Part shown: positions 47,410 to 54,982 of the stretch, in pieces
Position numbering within the stretch: position 1 is the first letter of the stretch
Layout: every line of letters starts with the position of its first letter
Assembly: GCA_017744365.1 (NCBI GenBank)
Contig: JAGIBL010000006.1
Coordinates: 248,001-312,000, forward strand
Source: Nocardioidaceae bacterium
GTDB taxonomy: Bacteria > Actinomycetota > Actinomycetes > Propionibacteriales > Nocardioidaceae
Reading direction: 5' to 3'
DNA: 64,000 nucleotides
Notes under the pieces: model-generated
The model's input: the letters and a program-made list of their open reading frames with translations, nothing else
Told to the model about the DNA's origin: nothing
The model's database searches: none
Program-made: the position numbers and the translations under genes

Positions 47410-48725
47410 GCACCACCCCCGACGTGGTACGAATCTGTTCCGACCTGATCGCCATCGACACCAGCAACTACGGGAGCAACGGGAGCAAGGGCGAGCGGGC
47501 CGCCGCCGAGTACGTCGACGCGCTGCTGCGCGCGGCTGGGTACGAACCGGAGCTGGTCGAGTCCGAACCGGGCCGCGCCAACCTGGTGCTCCGCGTCCCG
47601 GGCGCGGACCGCTCGGCGCCGGGCGTGGTGGTCCACGGCCACCTCGACGTCGTGCCTGCCGACCCCGAGCTGTGGTCGGTCCCGCCGTTCGAGGGGCGCG
47701 TCGCGGACGGCTACATCTGGGGACGCGGAGCGTGCGACATGAAGGACATGGTCGCGATGATGGTCGCGACGCTCCTGCGGTGGGCGCAGACCGGGACCGT
47801 GCCTCACCGCGATCTCGTCTTCGCGTTCGTCGCGGACGAGGAGGAGGACGGCGCGCTCGGCGCGGAGTGGCTGGTGCGCAAGCGCCCCGCACTCTTCGAC
47901 GGGGTGGCCGTCGCCGTCGGCGAGTCCGGCGGACGGGCTGTCGAGGTCACGGGGCCCGACGGTCGGGTGCACCGTTTCTACCCGGTCGCCGTGGCCGAGC
48001 GAGGGTCGCTCCACATGCGGGTGCACGCGGACGGCACCGCCGGGCACGGCTCCCGGCCCAGCCCCGACAACCCCGTCGCGCACCTGGTCCGGGGCCTCGC
48101 GCGAGTGACGGAGCACCGTTGGCCGATGGAGATCAGCGCTGCGCCCCGGAAGCTCCTGACGACCGCCGCGGAGGTCCTCGGCCTGGAGGCGGACCTCGAC
48201 TCCGAGGCGAGCGTGGAGGCCCTTCTCGACCAGCTCGGCCCGCTCCGCGACTTCGTGGAACCTTCCCTGCGGTGCTCGACGAACGTGACCGTGCTCGATG
48301 CGGGCTACAAGTTCAACGTCGTGCCCAGCGAGGCGGAGGCGGAGATCGACGTACGGTCCCTCCCCGGAGGCGAGGAGCACCAGCTCGCGACGCTCGACGA
48401 GCTGCTCGGTCCGCGCGTCACCCGGCGCTTCCTGTCCTACCGGCCGGCGATCGCCGCCGGCTGGGAGAACCCGTGGTTCGAGGCGATGTCCCGCGCGATC
48501 CTGGCGCACGACCCCGAGGGCGTCGTGGTTCCGTTCTGCATGGGCGGCGGGACCGACGCGAAGCCGTTCCACGAGCTCGGGATGGCCGGTTTCGGGTTCT
48601 CTCCGCTGACGCTCGACGGCGAGGGGCGGACGCCCGACGGGATGCACGGGGTCGACGAGCGCGTGCCGGTGGCGTCCGTCGTCGGCGGGCTGGCGGTCCT
48701 CGAGGAGTTCCTGCGCACGGTGTGA
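47406..48725 (+). CDS. M20/M25/M40-family metallopeptidase (ArgE/DapE-like)
   Basis: 439 residues from the ATG at 47406. Zinc site: VVHGHLDVVPADP (about 78), GRGACDMKDMVAMMV (about 111) and FVADEEEDGALGAEWL (about 144), then the lid domain AGHGSRPSPDNPVAHL and a C-terminal His in MHGVDERV. Length and motifs match the large M20 carboxypeptidase group (PM20D1-like, acyl-amino acid hydrolases) rather than the CPG2-like first gene. It probably cleaves dipeptides or N-acylamino acids. It is last in the M20-GNAT-M20 operon and marks the likely right end of the island. Confidence 0.9.
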   Translation: MSTTPDVVRICSDLIAIDTSNYGSNGSKGERAAAEYVDALLRAAGYEPELVESEPGRANLVLRVPGADRSAPGVVVHGHLDVVPADPELWSVPPFEGRVADGYIWGRGACDMKDMVAMMVATLLRWAQTGTVPHRDLVFAFVADEEEDGALGAEWLVRKRPALFDGVAVAVGESGGRAVEVTGPDGRVHRFYPVAVAERGSLHMRVHADGTAGHGSRPSPDNPVAHLVRGLARVTEHRWPMEISAAPRKLLTTAAEVLGLEADLDSEASVEALLDQLGPLRDFVEPSLRCSTNVTVLDAGYKFNVVPSEAEAEIDVRSLPGGEEHQLATLDELLGPRVTRRFLSYRPAIAAGWENPWFEAMSRAILAHDPEGVVVPFCMGGGTDAKPFHELGMAGFGFSPLTLDGEGRTPDGMHGVDERVPVASVVGGLAVLEEFLRTV

Positions 48726-48747
48726 CCGGCGGGCGCCCCCTCCGGTC

Positions 48748-49587
48748 TCACGCCCCCGAGGTGGTCTCCGCCGCGAAGTCGTGCTCGGTGAAGTCGACCG
48801 TGCGGCGGGCGTTGGCGACCGAGGTGACCGTGCTGGTCCCCAGCGGACCCTCGCGGTCGAACACGATGGCCGTCCCGGTGGCGACGCCGTCGTGGGCGAC
48901 GAAGCTGACCGCGGAGAGCCCGACCTCCTGGCTGACCGGGGGCCGCGAGATCGCCAGCGTGATGTCGGTGTTGATGTACTGCACGCCCTGGTCGCCCCAG
49001 CTCACCACCATGCTGGTCGAGTCCGCGGCACCGGCGAGCCCGGCGAACGGCGACGGCTTCTCCCCCGCGACGATCGCCAGCGCGGTCTGCCAGGTGGCCT
49101 TGCGGGAGCCGTTCTGGTGCTCGGCGAAGTTCTGCGACCAGCCGCTCTCCTCGCTGTAGAAGATCGGCACCCGCGGCTCGTCGCCGACCGGGGCGATGTC
49201 CAGCGGCGGCGGCACCGGCACCTCCGCCGGCGACCAGACCTTCCCGTCCGGGCTCTCCGAGGGCCGCAGGAACAGCGCGCTCGCGCGGGCCACGGTCTGC
49301 CCGCCCTGCTCGAGCGTGGTGTCGACGAGCATCAGCCGGGTGCCCTCGCGGACGACCGTCGAGCGCAGCCGGCACGGGTCCATGCTGGGCGCGCGGAACA
49401 GGTCGACGGTGAACCGGGCCGGGCTCAGGTCCTCCCGGCCGGCCGCGCGCACCGCGTTCTCGGCCTCGCGCCCGAGGGCGCCGCTGGTCGCGACCCCGTG
49501 CATCTGGTCCGCCTTCCACAGGCTGCGGGCGATGTCCTGGGGCACCAGCAGGTCCCCGTCGGCACGGAAGAGCGCGTACTTCGTCAC
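48748..49587 (-). CDS. Acyl-CoA thioesterase-like double-hotdog protein
   Basis: 279 residues from the GTG at 49587. Two hotdog halves resemble TesB-like thioesterases: SLWKADQMHGVATSGALGRE and ARFTVDLFRAPSMDPCRLRS in the first, and WGDQGVQYINTDITLAISRP and VSFVAHDGVATGTAIVFDRE in the second. Actinobacterial relatives are annotated as thioesterase superfamily, often near lipid genes. It is divergent from the acyl-CoA desaturase, which supports a lipid role. It ends 22 bp from the island's last M20 gene, convergent. Confidence 0.75.
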   Translation of the reverse strand: MTKYALFRADGDLLVPQDIARSLWKADQMHGVATSGALGREAENAVRAAGREDLSPARFTVDLFRAPSMDPCRLRSTVVREGTRLMLVDTTLEQGGQTVARASALFLRPSESPDGKVWSPAEVPVPPPLDIAPVGDEPRVPIFYSEESGWSQNFAEHQNGSRKATWQTALAIVAGEKPSPFAGLAGAADSTSMVVSWGDQGVQYINTDITLAISRPPVSQEVGLSAVSFVAHDGVATGTAIVFDREGPLGTSTVTSVANARRTVDFTEHDFAAETTSGA

Positions 49588-49705
49588 CCGGCCATCCTCC
49601 CAGCAGACGAGACGCGGCGTTCCGTTGGGGCCTGGCGCTTGGTGCTGGCGGCGCCCGGAGGTTACGGTTCCGTAGGTAGACGCCGCCCTGCGTGAAGGAA
49701 CCCCT

Positions 49706-50665
49706 ATGACGACGTCCCCCCTGCTGACCGAGCCGGCCCCGGAGACGACCCCGGCCACGCTGGCGACGATGGGAGGCGATCGCCAGTCCCGCACGGAGCA
49801 GGTCGCACTGGCGCTGTTCATCGTGGTCCCGTTCCTGGCGCTCGTCGCCGCGGTCCCGGTGGCCTGGGGCGGCTGGCTCGGCTGGACCGACGTGGTGATC
49901 GCGGTCGGGATGTACTACTTCACCCTGCTCGGCGTCACCGTCGGCTACCACCGGCTGTTCACGCACAAGTCCTTCAAGCCCAACCGCGCGGTGAAGGTCG
50001 GGCTCGCGATCGCCGGCTCGATGGCGATCCAGGGTCCGCTGGTCCGCTGGGTGGCCGACCACCGCAAGCACCACAAGTTCTCCGACCGCGACGGCGACCC
50101 GCACAGCCCCTGGAAGTACGGCACGACGGTCGGCGCGCTCGCGAAGGGCCTCTGGCACGCGCACATGGGCTGGCTCTTCGACGAGGAGCAGACCCCGCAG
50201 CGCAAGTACGCCCCGGACCTGATGAAGGACCCCGACCTGGTCCGGATCTCCCGGCTGTTCTGGGTCGGCGTGGTGGTCTCGCTGGCGCTGCCGGCGGTGC
50301 TCGGCGGGCTGCTCACCTGGTCCTGGCAGGGCGCGCTGACCGCGTTCTTCTGGGGCTCGCTGGTCCGCGTCGCGCTGCTGCACCACGTGACCTGGTCGAT
50401 CAACTCCATCTGCCACACCATCGGTAACCGGCCGTTCGTCTCCCGCGACAAGTCCGCGAACGTGTGGTGGCTGGCGATCCCCTCCGGCGGCGAGTCCTGG
50501 CACAACCTGCACCACGCCGACCCGACCTGCGCGCGCCACGGCGTGCTGCGCGGCCAGGTGGACATGTCCGCCCGGGTGATCTGGATGTTCGAGAAGGCCG
50601 GCTGGGTCAGCGACGTGCGCTGGCCGGTGCGCGAGCGCCTCGACGCGAAGCGCGTCCCGGCCTAA
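49706..50665 (+). CDS. Acyl-CoA (delta-9-type) fatty acid desaturase
   Basis: 319 residues, an integral membrane di-iron desaturase. The three His boxes are present: HRLFTH (about 86), HRKHH (about 123) and HNLHH (about 270). Four hydrophobic stretches surround them (LALFIVVPFLALVAAVPVAW, VVIAVGMYYFTLLGVTVGY, FWVGVVVSLALPAVLGGLL and GALTAFFWGSLVRVALL). It introduces a double bond into saturated acyl chains, adjusting membrane fluidity. AAGGAAC precedes the ATG at 49706. No dedicated electron-transfer partner is adjacent. Confidence 0.93.
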   Translation: MTTSPLLTEPAPETTPATLATMGGDRQSRTEQVALALFIVVPFLALVAAVPVAWGGWLGWTDVVIAVGMYYFTLLGVTVGYHRLFTHKSFKPNRAVKVGLAIAGSMAIQGPLVRWVADHRKHHKFSDRDGDPHSPWKYGTTVGALAKGLWHAHMGWLFDEEQTPQRKYAPDLMKDPDLVRISRLFWVGVVVSLALPAVLGGLLTWSWQGALTAFFWGSLVRVALLHHVTWSINSICHTIGNRPFVSRDKSANVWWLAIPSGGESWHNLHHADPTCARHGVLRGQVDMSARVIWMFEKAGWVSDVRWPVRERLDAKRVPA

Positions 50666-50670
50666 GCCTG

Positions 50671-51240
50671 TCAGCGGAACGCGTCCGCGGCGGCCTGCAC
50701 CTGCCCGACGTACGCCGCCCAGAACGCCTCGTCGCCGTACGACGCCGCGTCCGGCGGGCCCTGACCGTCGACCATCTCCCGGCAGATGTCGGCGTGCCCC
50801 GCGTGCTGCGCGGTCTCGCCGACCATCCGGACCAGCAGCACCCCGAGCGTGGTGGCCCGGCGCTCCTCGGGCCAGTGCGGCACCGAGCCGGGACTGTCCA
50901 GGTCGAGCGCGGCGATGGTGTCGTCGCCGTGCCGGCAGGCCTGGTCGTAGAGGTCCAGCAGGAACTGCCGCGACTCGTGCGGCCGCGCCCACATGTCCGC
51001 GCCGTCCCAGACGGAGCCGTCCTCGACCCACGGCAGCGTGAACGAGCCCGGCCGCCCGAACGCGGTGCCGAGGTAGACCTGCTCGTTGCCCGTCAGGTGC
51101 TTGACCAGGCCGAGCAGGTTGGTGCCGCTGGCGGTCATCGGCCGGCGTACGTCGTACTCGCTCAGCCCCTCGAGCTTGCCGACGACCACCGCGCGCGCGT
51201 CGCGCAGCCGCGCGTGCAGGACATCCTTGAGGTCGCTCAT
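50671..51240 (-). CDS. DinB-superfamily (DUF664) protein
   Basis: 189 residues from the ATG at 51240, the start of the fold (MSDLKDVLHARLRDARAVVV); an upstream GTG at 51270 is less likely. Four-helix DinB fold with metal-binding His in LGLVKHLTGNEQVYLG and GETAQHAGHADICREM. DUF664 proteins are probable thiol-dependent transferases or hydrolases; the substrate is unknown. It is convergent with the desaturase (5-bp gap) and divergent from the TetR gene (53 bp). Confidence 0.82.
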   Translation of the reverse strand: MSDLKDVLHARLRDARAVVVGKLEGLSEYDVRRPMTASGTNLLGLVKHLTGNEQVYLGTAFGRPGSFTLPWVEDGSVWDGADMWARPHESRQFLLDLYDQACRHGDDTIAALDLDSPGSVPHWPEERRATTLGVLLVRMVGETAQHAGHADICREMVDGQGPPDAASYGDEAFWAAYVGQVQAAADAFR

Positions 51241-51293
51241 GCGCCTCACGTTAACCGCGGGCACCGACATCGGACCCCTGGCAGGATGACCGG

Positions 51294-51926
51294 GTGCCCG
51301 AGCGCGACAAGAAACCTCCCCGCAACCGGATGACCTCGGCGGAGCGCCGCGAGCAGCTCATCGAGATCGCCCGCACCGTCTTCGCCGAGCGCGGCTTCGA
51401 CGGGGCCTCGGTCGAGGAGATCGCCGCGCGGGCCGAGGTGTCCAAGCCGGTCGTCTACGAGCACTTCGGCGGCAAGGAGGGCCTGTACGCCGTCGTGGTC
51501 GACCGCGAGGTGCGCCAGCTGCTCGGGATGATGCGCGACGCGTTGCACGAGGGCTCGGCCCGGGTCCTGCTCGAGCAGGCCGCGGTCGCGCTGCTCGACT
51601 ACATCGAGCAGTCCTCCGAGGGGTTCCGGATCCTCGTCCGGGACAGCCCGCTCGGCTCCTCCAGCGGCTCCTACGTCTCGATCATGAGTGACATCGCCAG
51701 CCGGGTCGAAGGGATCCTGGTCGACGAGTTCAAGCGACGCGGCTTCGACGCCAAGTCAGCCCCGATGTACGCGCAGATGCTGGTCGGCATGGTCGGCCTC
51801 ACCGGGCAGTGGTGGCTGGACACCCGCAAGCCCGCCAAGGAGGTCGTCGCCGCGCACCTGGTGAACCTGGCCTGGAACGGCCTGGCGGGCCTGGAGAAGA
51901 AGCCCGCACTCCGCAGTCACCCCTAG
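51294..51926 (+). CDS. TetR-family transcriptional regulator
   Basis: 210 residues. The N-terminal HTH is RTVFAERGFDGASVEEIAAR followed by AEVSKPVVYEHFGGKEGLYA (about residues 25-65), and an all-helical ligand domain follows. From memory it resembles the TetR protein encoded next to glmU in mycobacteria (Rv1019 type). If so, its distance of 36 kb from glmU here supports insertion of the accessory region. It overlaps the convergent alpha/beta hydrolase by 4 bp. Confidence 0.88.
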   Translation: MPERDKKPPRNRMTSAERREQLIEIARTVFAERGFDGASVEEIAARAEVSKPVVYEHFGGKEGLYAVVVDREVRQLLGMMRDALHEGSARVLLEQAAVALLDYIEQSSEGFRILVRDSPLGSSSGSYVSIMSDIASRVEGILVDEFKRRGFDAKSAPMYAQMLVGMVGLTGQWWLDTRKPAKEVVAAHLVNLAWNGLAGLEKKPALRSHP

Positions 51927-52600
51927 GCGGTCAGCAGCGCCTCCGCCACGGCGGCCGGCTGAGACAGCGCCACCAGGTGTCCCCCGGGCACCACCGTCGG
52001 CTCCACCCCGAGGCGCTCCCGGGCCACCCGCTGCTGCAGGGACAACGGGAAGAAGCGGTCGTCCGCGCCCGCGATCACCTTGGTCGGCACGTCGGGCCAG
52101 GCCTCGATCGCGCACGGCGTGGTGAAGACGATCTCGGCCTCGTCGCGCTGGTGCTGCTCACCCTCGGCGGCGACGGCCGGGTCGACGTCGTGCAGGAAGT
52201 ACGCCTCCAGGTCGACGCCCTCGGTCCACCCGCCGGCGCGGGCGGCCTCCAGGCGGGCCCCCTCCTGGCCGACCGCCTCCCACCACTCCCCGGGCGTCTC
52301 GCCGGGTCGCGGCACCATCGCGTTGACGAGCACGATCCCCAGCGGCGGCCGGCCCTCGTCCACCAGCCGCTGCGCCACCACCGGCGCGGTGAAGCCGCCC
52401 AGCGACTGCGCCACGAGGAGCACTTCGCCGGCGTCGCACGCCGCCAGGACCAGCTCGGTGTACTCGGGTATCCCGGCGTCGGGATCGTCGGCCGGAAGGT
52501 CGACCGCGACCGCCTCGTGACCGGCCTTCTCGAGGAGCGGCACCACCCGGCTCCAGATCCAGCCAGCGCCTCCAGCCCCGGGCAGCAGCACGAACCTCAT
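51923..52600 (-). CDS. Alpha/beta-hydrolase fold protein
   Basis: 225 residues, an esterase-like EstA/salicylate-esterase type. The oxyanion region FVLLPGAGGAGWIWSRV starts at residue 3. The nucleophile is Ser in LLVAQSLGGFTAPV (about 84; elbow AQSLGG), the acid is in VIAGADDRFFP and the His is in VPGGHLVALSQP. Substrate unknown. It lies 9 bp downstream of the tam gene on the same strand, so it may belong to the TamR-controlled transcript. Confidence 0.82.
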   Translation of the reverse strand: MRFVLLPGAGGAGWIWSRVVPLLEKAGHEAVAVDLPADDPDAGIPEYTELVLAACDAGEVLLVAQSLGGFTAPVVAQRLVDEGRPPLGIVLVNAMVPRPGETPGEWWEAVGQEGARLEAARAGGWTEGVDLEAYFLHDVDPAVAAEGEQHQRDEAEIVFTTPCAIEAWPDVPTKVIAGADDRFFPLSLQQRVARERLGVEPTVVPGGHLVALSQPAAVAEALLTA

Positions 52601-52609
52601 CCGGGCAGG

Positions 52610-53392
52610 CTACCCAGCCACCCGCGCCACCACGAAGATCCGGCGGAACGGCATCAGCACCCCGATGTCGCTCGCCGGGTAGGCAGCACGGAGGCGGCGC
52701 TTCAGCTCCTCCTCGTAGGAGGCGCGGAGCGCCGGGTCCGCCTCCAGGGCCTGCAGGGCGGGCCGCGCGCCGGTCCCGCTGATCCAGTCGAAGACCGGGT
52801 CCTCGCCGTGCAGCACGTGCAGGTAGGTGGTCTCCCAGGCGTCGACCTCGCAGCCGAGGGCACCCAGGGCGCGCAGGTAGGTGGCGGCGTCGTACGACGC
52901 GGGCCAGGCGACATCCCCGGCGAGCTCCGCATACGGCGGCTCGCCGCCGAGCGCGTGCGTGATGCGGTGACTGGGCGCGTCGAAGTTGCCGGGCACCTGG
53001 AATGCGAACCAGCCACCGGGCTTCACCATGGCGAGCAGCCGGGGCAGCAGGTCCAGGTGGCCGGGCACCCACTGCAGGGTCGCGTTCGAGATCAGGACGT
53101 CGACGGGCTCCTCCGGTGCCCAGGTGCGCAGGTCGGCGACCTCGTAGGTCACCCGCCCGCCGTGCTCGGCCCGGGCCCGCTCGATCATCTCCGGGCTGGA
53201 GTCGACGCCGGTCACCTCGGCCGCGGGCCAGCGCTCGGCGAGGAGGGTGGTCAGGTTGCCGGGGCCGCAACCGAGATCGAGAACGTCCCGTACGACGTGG
53301 GCATCGATCCGGGACAGCAGCTCGACGAACGGACGGCCTCGCTCGTCGGCGTAGGTGAGGTAGCGGTCCGGGTCCCAGGTGTGCTTGCTCAT
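52610..53392 (-). CDS. tam: Trans-aconitate 2-methyltransferase
   Basis: 260 residues from the ATG at 53392. SAM-dependent class I methyltransferase with the Tam-specific N-terminus TWDPDRYLTYADERGRPF, motif I VLDLGCGPGNLTTLL (about 39), VTGVDSSPEMI, ISNATLQWVPGHLDLL and the tail LMPFRRIFVVA. It methylates trans-aconitate, a spontaneous by-product of cis-aconitate that inhibits aconitase. It is divergent from a MarR-family gene, the tam/tamR arrangement described in Streptomyces, with a duplicated palindrome in the intergenic region. Confidence 0.9.
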   Translation of the reverse strand: MSKHTWDPDRYLTYADERGRPFVELLSRIDAHVVRDVLDLGCGPGNLTTLLAERWPAAEVTGVDSSPEMIERARAEHGGRVTYEVADLRTWAPEEPVDVLISNATLQWVPGHLDLLPRLLAMVKPGGWFAFQVPGNFDAPSHRITHALGGEPPYAELAGDVAWPASYDAATYLRALGALGCEVDAWETTYLHVLHGEDPVFDWISGTGARPALQALEADPALRASYEEELKRRLRAAYPASDIGVLMPFRRIFVVARVAG

Positions 53393-53404
53393 CACGTCTC
53401 CACT

Positions 53405-53458
53405 TCTCTCGACGTCAAGATACTTTGGTCGAGCGATCTCTCGATGTCAAGATTCTTT
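53405..53458. promoter_or_regulatory. Duplicated TamR-type operator between tam and tamR
   Basis: Two 22-bp copies, 53405-53426 and 53437-53458, share 20 of 22 positions at a 32-bp spacing (three helical turns). Each contains TCTCGA-YG-TCAAGA, a near-palindrome with a half-site pattern typical of MarR proteins. They lie immediately upstream of both genes and probably bind the adjacent MarR/TamR protein on one face of the helix. Confidence 0.7.
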
Positions 53459-53475
53459 ACGGCTACGATGCAGCC

Positions 53476-53973
53476 ATGCCGACGGATGGGAACGACGAGG
53501 TCGACCTGCTCGTCGACGCCTGGCGCCGCGAGCGCGCCGACCTGGACCTGGCCCCGGTCGAGGTGTTCAGCCGGATCGGCCGGCTGGCCCGGCTGCTCGA
53601 CCTGGCCCGCCGGGACGCGTTCACCGCGCAGTCCATCGAGCCGTGGGAGTTCGACGTGCTCGCCGCGCTGCGCCGGGCGGGTTCGCCGTACCAGCTCAGC
53701 CCCGGCCAGCTGCTGCGCGAGACCATGGTGACCAGCGGGACCATGACCAACCGGATCGACCGCCTCTCCGAGCGCGGTCTGGTTTCCCGCTCCCCCGACC
53801 CGCGCGACCGCCGCGGCGTCCTGGTCGGGCTCACCGCCGCCGGCAAGCGCGCCGTGGACGGCGCCTTCGAGACCCTGATCGCCTCCGAGCGCGAGCTCCT
53901 CGGCGAGCTCTCCGCCAGCGAGCGGCGGGAGCTGGCGGGGCTGCTCAAGAGGCTGATGCGACCGCTGAGCTGA
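53476..53973 (+). CDS. tamR: MarR-family regulator, TamR type
   Basis: 165 residues from the ATG at 53476. Winged helix about residues 52-120: SIEPWEFDVLAALRRAG, the recognition helix around MVTSGTMTNRIDRLSERGLV, wing RSPDPRDRRGVLVGLT. The long N-terminal helix rich in Arg (VDAWRRERADLDLAPVEVF) is typical of the UrtR/TamR subgroup. In Streptomyces, TamR responds to trans-aconitate, citrate and cis-aconitate and derepresses tam and TCA-cycle genes. The duplicated operator and the divergent tam gene support this identity. Confidence 0.85.
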   Translation: MPTDGNDEVDLLVDAWRRERADLDLAPVEVFSRIGRLARLLDLARRDAFTAQSIEPWEFDVLAALRRAGSPYQLSPGQLLRETMVTSGTMTNRIDRLSERGLVSRSPDPRDRRGVLVGLTAAGKRAVDGAFETLIASERELLGELSASERRELAGLLKRLMRPLS

Positions 53974-53983
53974 GGCGTCCCGC

Positions 53984-54571
53984 TCAGGAGGACGCGACGT
54001 AGCGCCGAAAGCCGGCAAGGTCGTCCGCGTTCGCGAACGGACCGACGTGGGTCGCGACGACCATGCCGTCCACCACCAGCAGGCTCGACGGGATCGCGAA
54101 CGCCGGCACCAGGCCGTCCAGACCGCGCAGGTAGGCGCCATCAGGGTCCATCCAGTTCGGATAAGTGATCGCCGCGGCCTTCAATCGCGACGTGGCGGTG
54201 GACCGGCGCACGTCCTTGCTGACGCCGACGACGGAGAGCTCCTGACGGCTCTCGGCGGCCTGCAGCAGCGGCAGCTCCTTGACGCACGGATGGCACCACC
54301 CGGCCCAGAGGTTCACCAGCACCGGCCGGCCGGCCTCTCCGCTCAACGAAAGGCCCGGCGGGACTGGGATCAACGACGTCCCGGCGCCCTGGAGGTCGGG
54401 CAGGCGTCTGGGTTCGACGCGGCTCCAGCCGGTGGCGATCTTGCTGGTCGCGGTGGTCTGCCCGCTGGTCGCAGGCTCTCCGCCGCATCCGGCGCAAGCG
54501 AGAGCGGCGACCAAAAAGATCGTCAGAATTCGGCTCGCGATTGGAATTTCCCGACCTACCTCACTTATCAC
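53984..54571 (-). CDS. TlpA-like thioredoxin-fold lipoprotein
   Basis: 195 residues if started at the GTG at 54571; an ATG at 54637 would overlap the divergent gene. The N-terminal helix ILTIFLVAALACAGC ends in a lipobox, so the protein is membrane-anchored outside the cell. The thioredoxin motif is WAGWCHPCVKELP, with catalytic Cys residues in WCHPC, followed by FAIPSSLLVVDGMV (cis-Pro region). It is likely a reductant or resurfacing factor for extracytoplasmic thiols or cytochrome c. It is divergent from a small secreted Cys-containing protein, a possible client. Confidence 0.82.
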   Translation of the reverse strand: MISEVGREIPIASRILTIFLVAALACAGCGGEPATSGQTTATSKIATGWSRVEPRRLPDLQGAGTSLIPVPPGLSLSGEAGRPVLVNLWAGWCHPCVKELPLLQAAESRQELSVVGVSKDVRRSTATSRLKAAAITYPNWMDPDGAYLRGLDGLVPAFAIPSSLLVVDGMVVATHVGPFANADDLAGFRRYVASS

Positions 54572-54585
54572 TCTGAACAGGACGC

Positions 54586-54601
54586 ACCTGTCTATACAGG
54601 T
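54586..54601. promoter_or_regulatory. Palindrome ACCTGT-CTAT-ACAGGT upstream of the small secreted protein
   Basis: Perfect 6-bp inverted repeat with a 4-bp centre, overlapping a TATACA -10-like element, 24 bp upstream of the start at 54625. The surrounding 60 bp are unusually AT-rich for this genome. It is probably the promoter of the secreted protein and possibly an operator. Confidence 0.45.
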
Positions 54602-54624
54602 CGAAACCGTAACAGGGAGGGAAC

Positions 54625-54966
54625 ATGAGAGTCGCACGAATCGTCGTCACCACCACGATGGGGCTGGCCATCGGCCTTGGAGCCACGATCGCGGCGGCGC
54701 CCGCCGCCTCGGCATCCGCCAGCGGTTGCGGAGTGATGATCATCTGGGACACCGGCCACACCTACTACAAGGGCGGCAAGGCGCGGTGCACCAGCCTCAC
54801 GGGTGGTACCAAAGTTCGAGCCAAGGTGACCTGCAAGGACAACGTGCGCGGTTACGTCAGCACGCAGTACGGGCCGTGGATAGGCACGTCAGGGTCCTGG
54901 TCTTCGTTGACCTGCAGTCCTGGTGCGACCGCGACCGCCCAGGACGTCGAGTACCAGCTCGGCTGA
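54625..54966 (+). CDS. Small secreted cysteine-containing protein
   Basis: 113 residues with a strong GGGAGG ribosome-binding site. The signal peptide (VVTTTMGLAIGLGATIAAAP, cleavage near ASASA, about residue 32) leaves a mature chain of about 80 residues with four Cys (GCGV, KARCTS, VTCKDN, LTCSPG), suggesting two disulfides. Aromatic and Gly-rich segments (GHTYYKGGK, TQYGPWIGTSGSW) resemble small secreted beta-proteins of actinobacteria. Function unknown. The neighbouring TlpA-like lipoprotein could help its disulfides. Confidence 0.72.
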   Translation: MRVARIVVTTTMGLAIGLGATIAAAPAASASASGCGVMIIWDTGHTYYKGGKARCTSLTGGTKVRAKVTCKDNVRGYVSTQYGPWIGTSGSWSSLTCSPGATATAQDVEYQLG

Positions 54967-54982
54967 GTCGCCTGGGGTCGGG

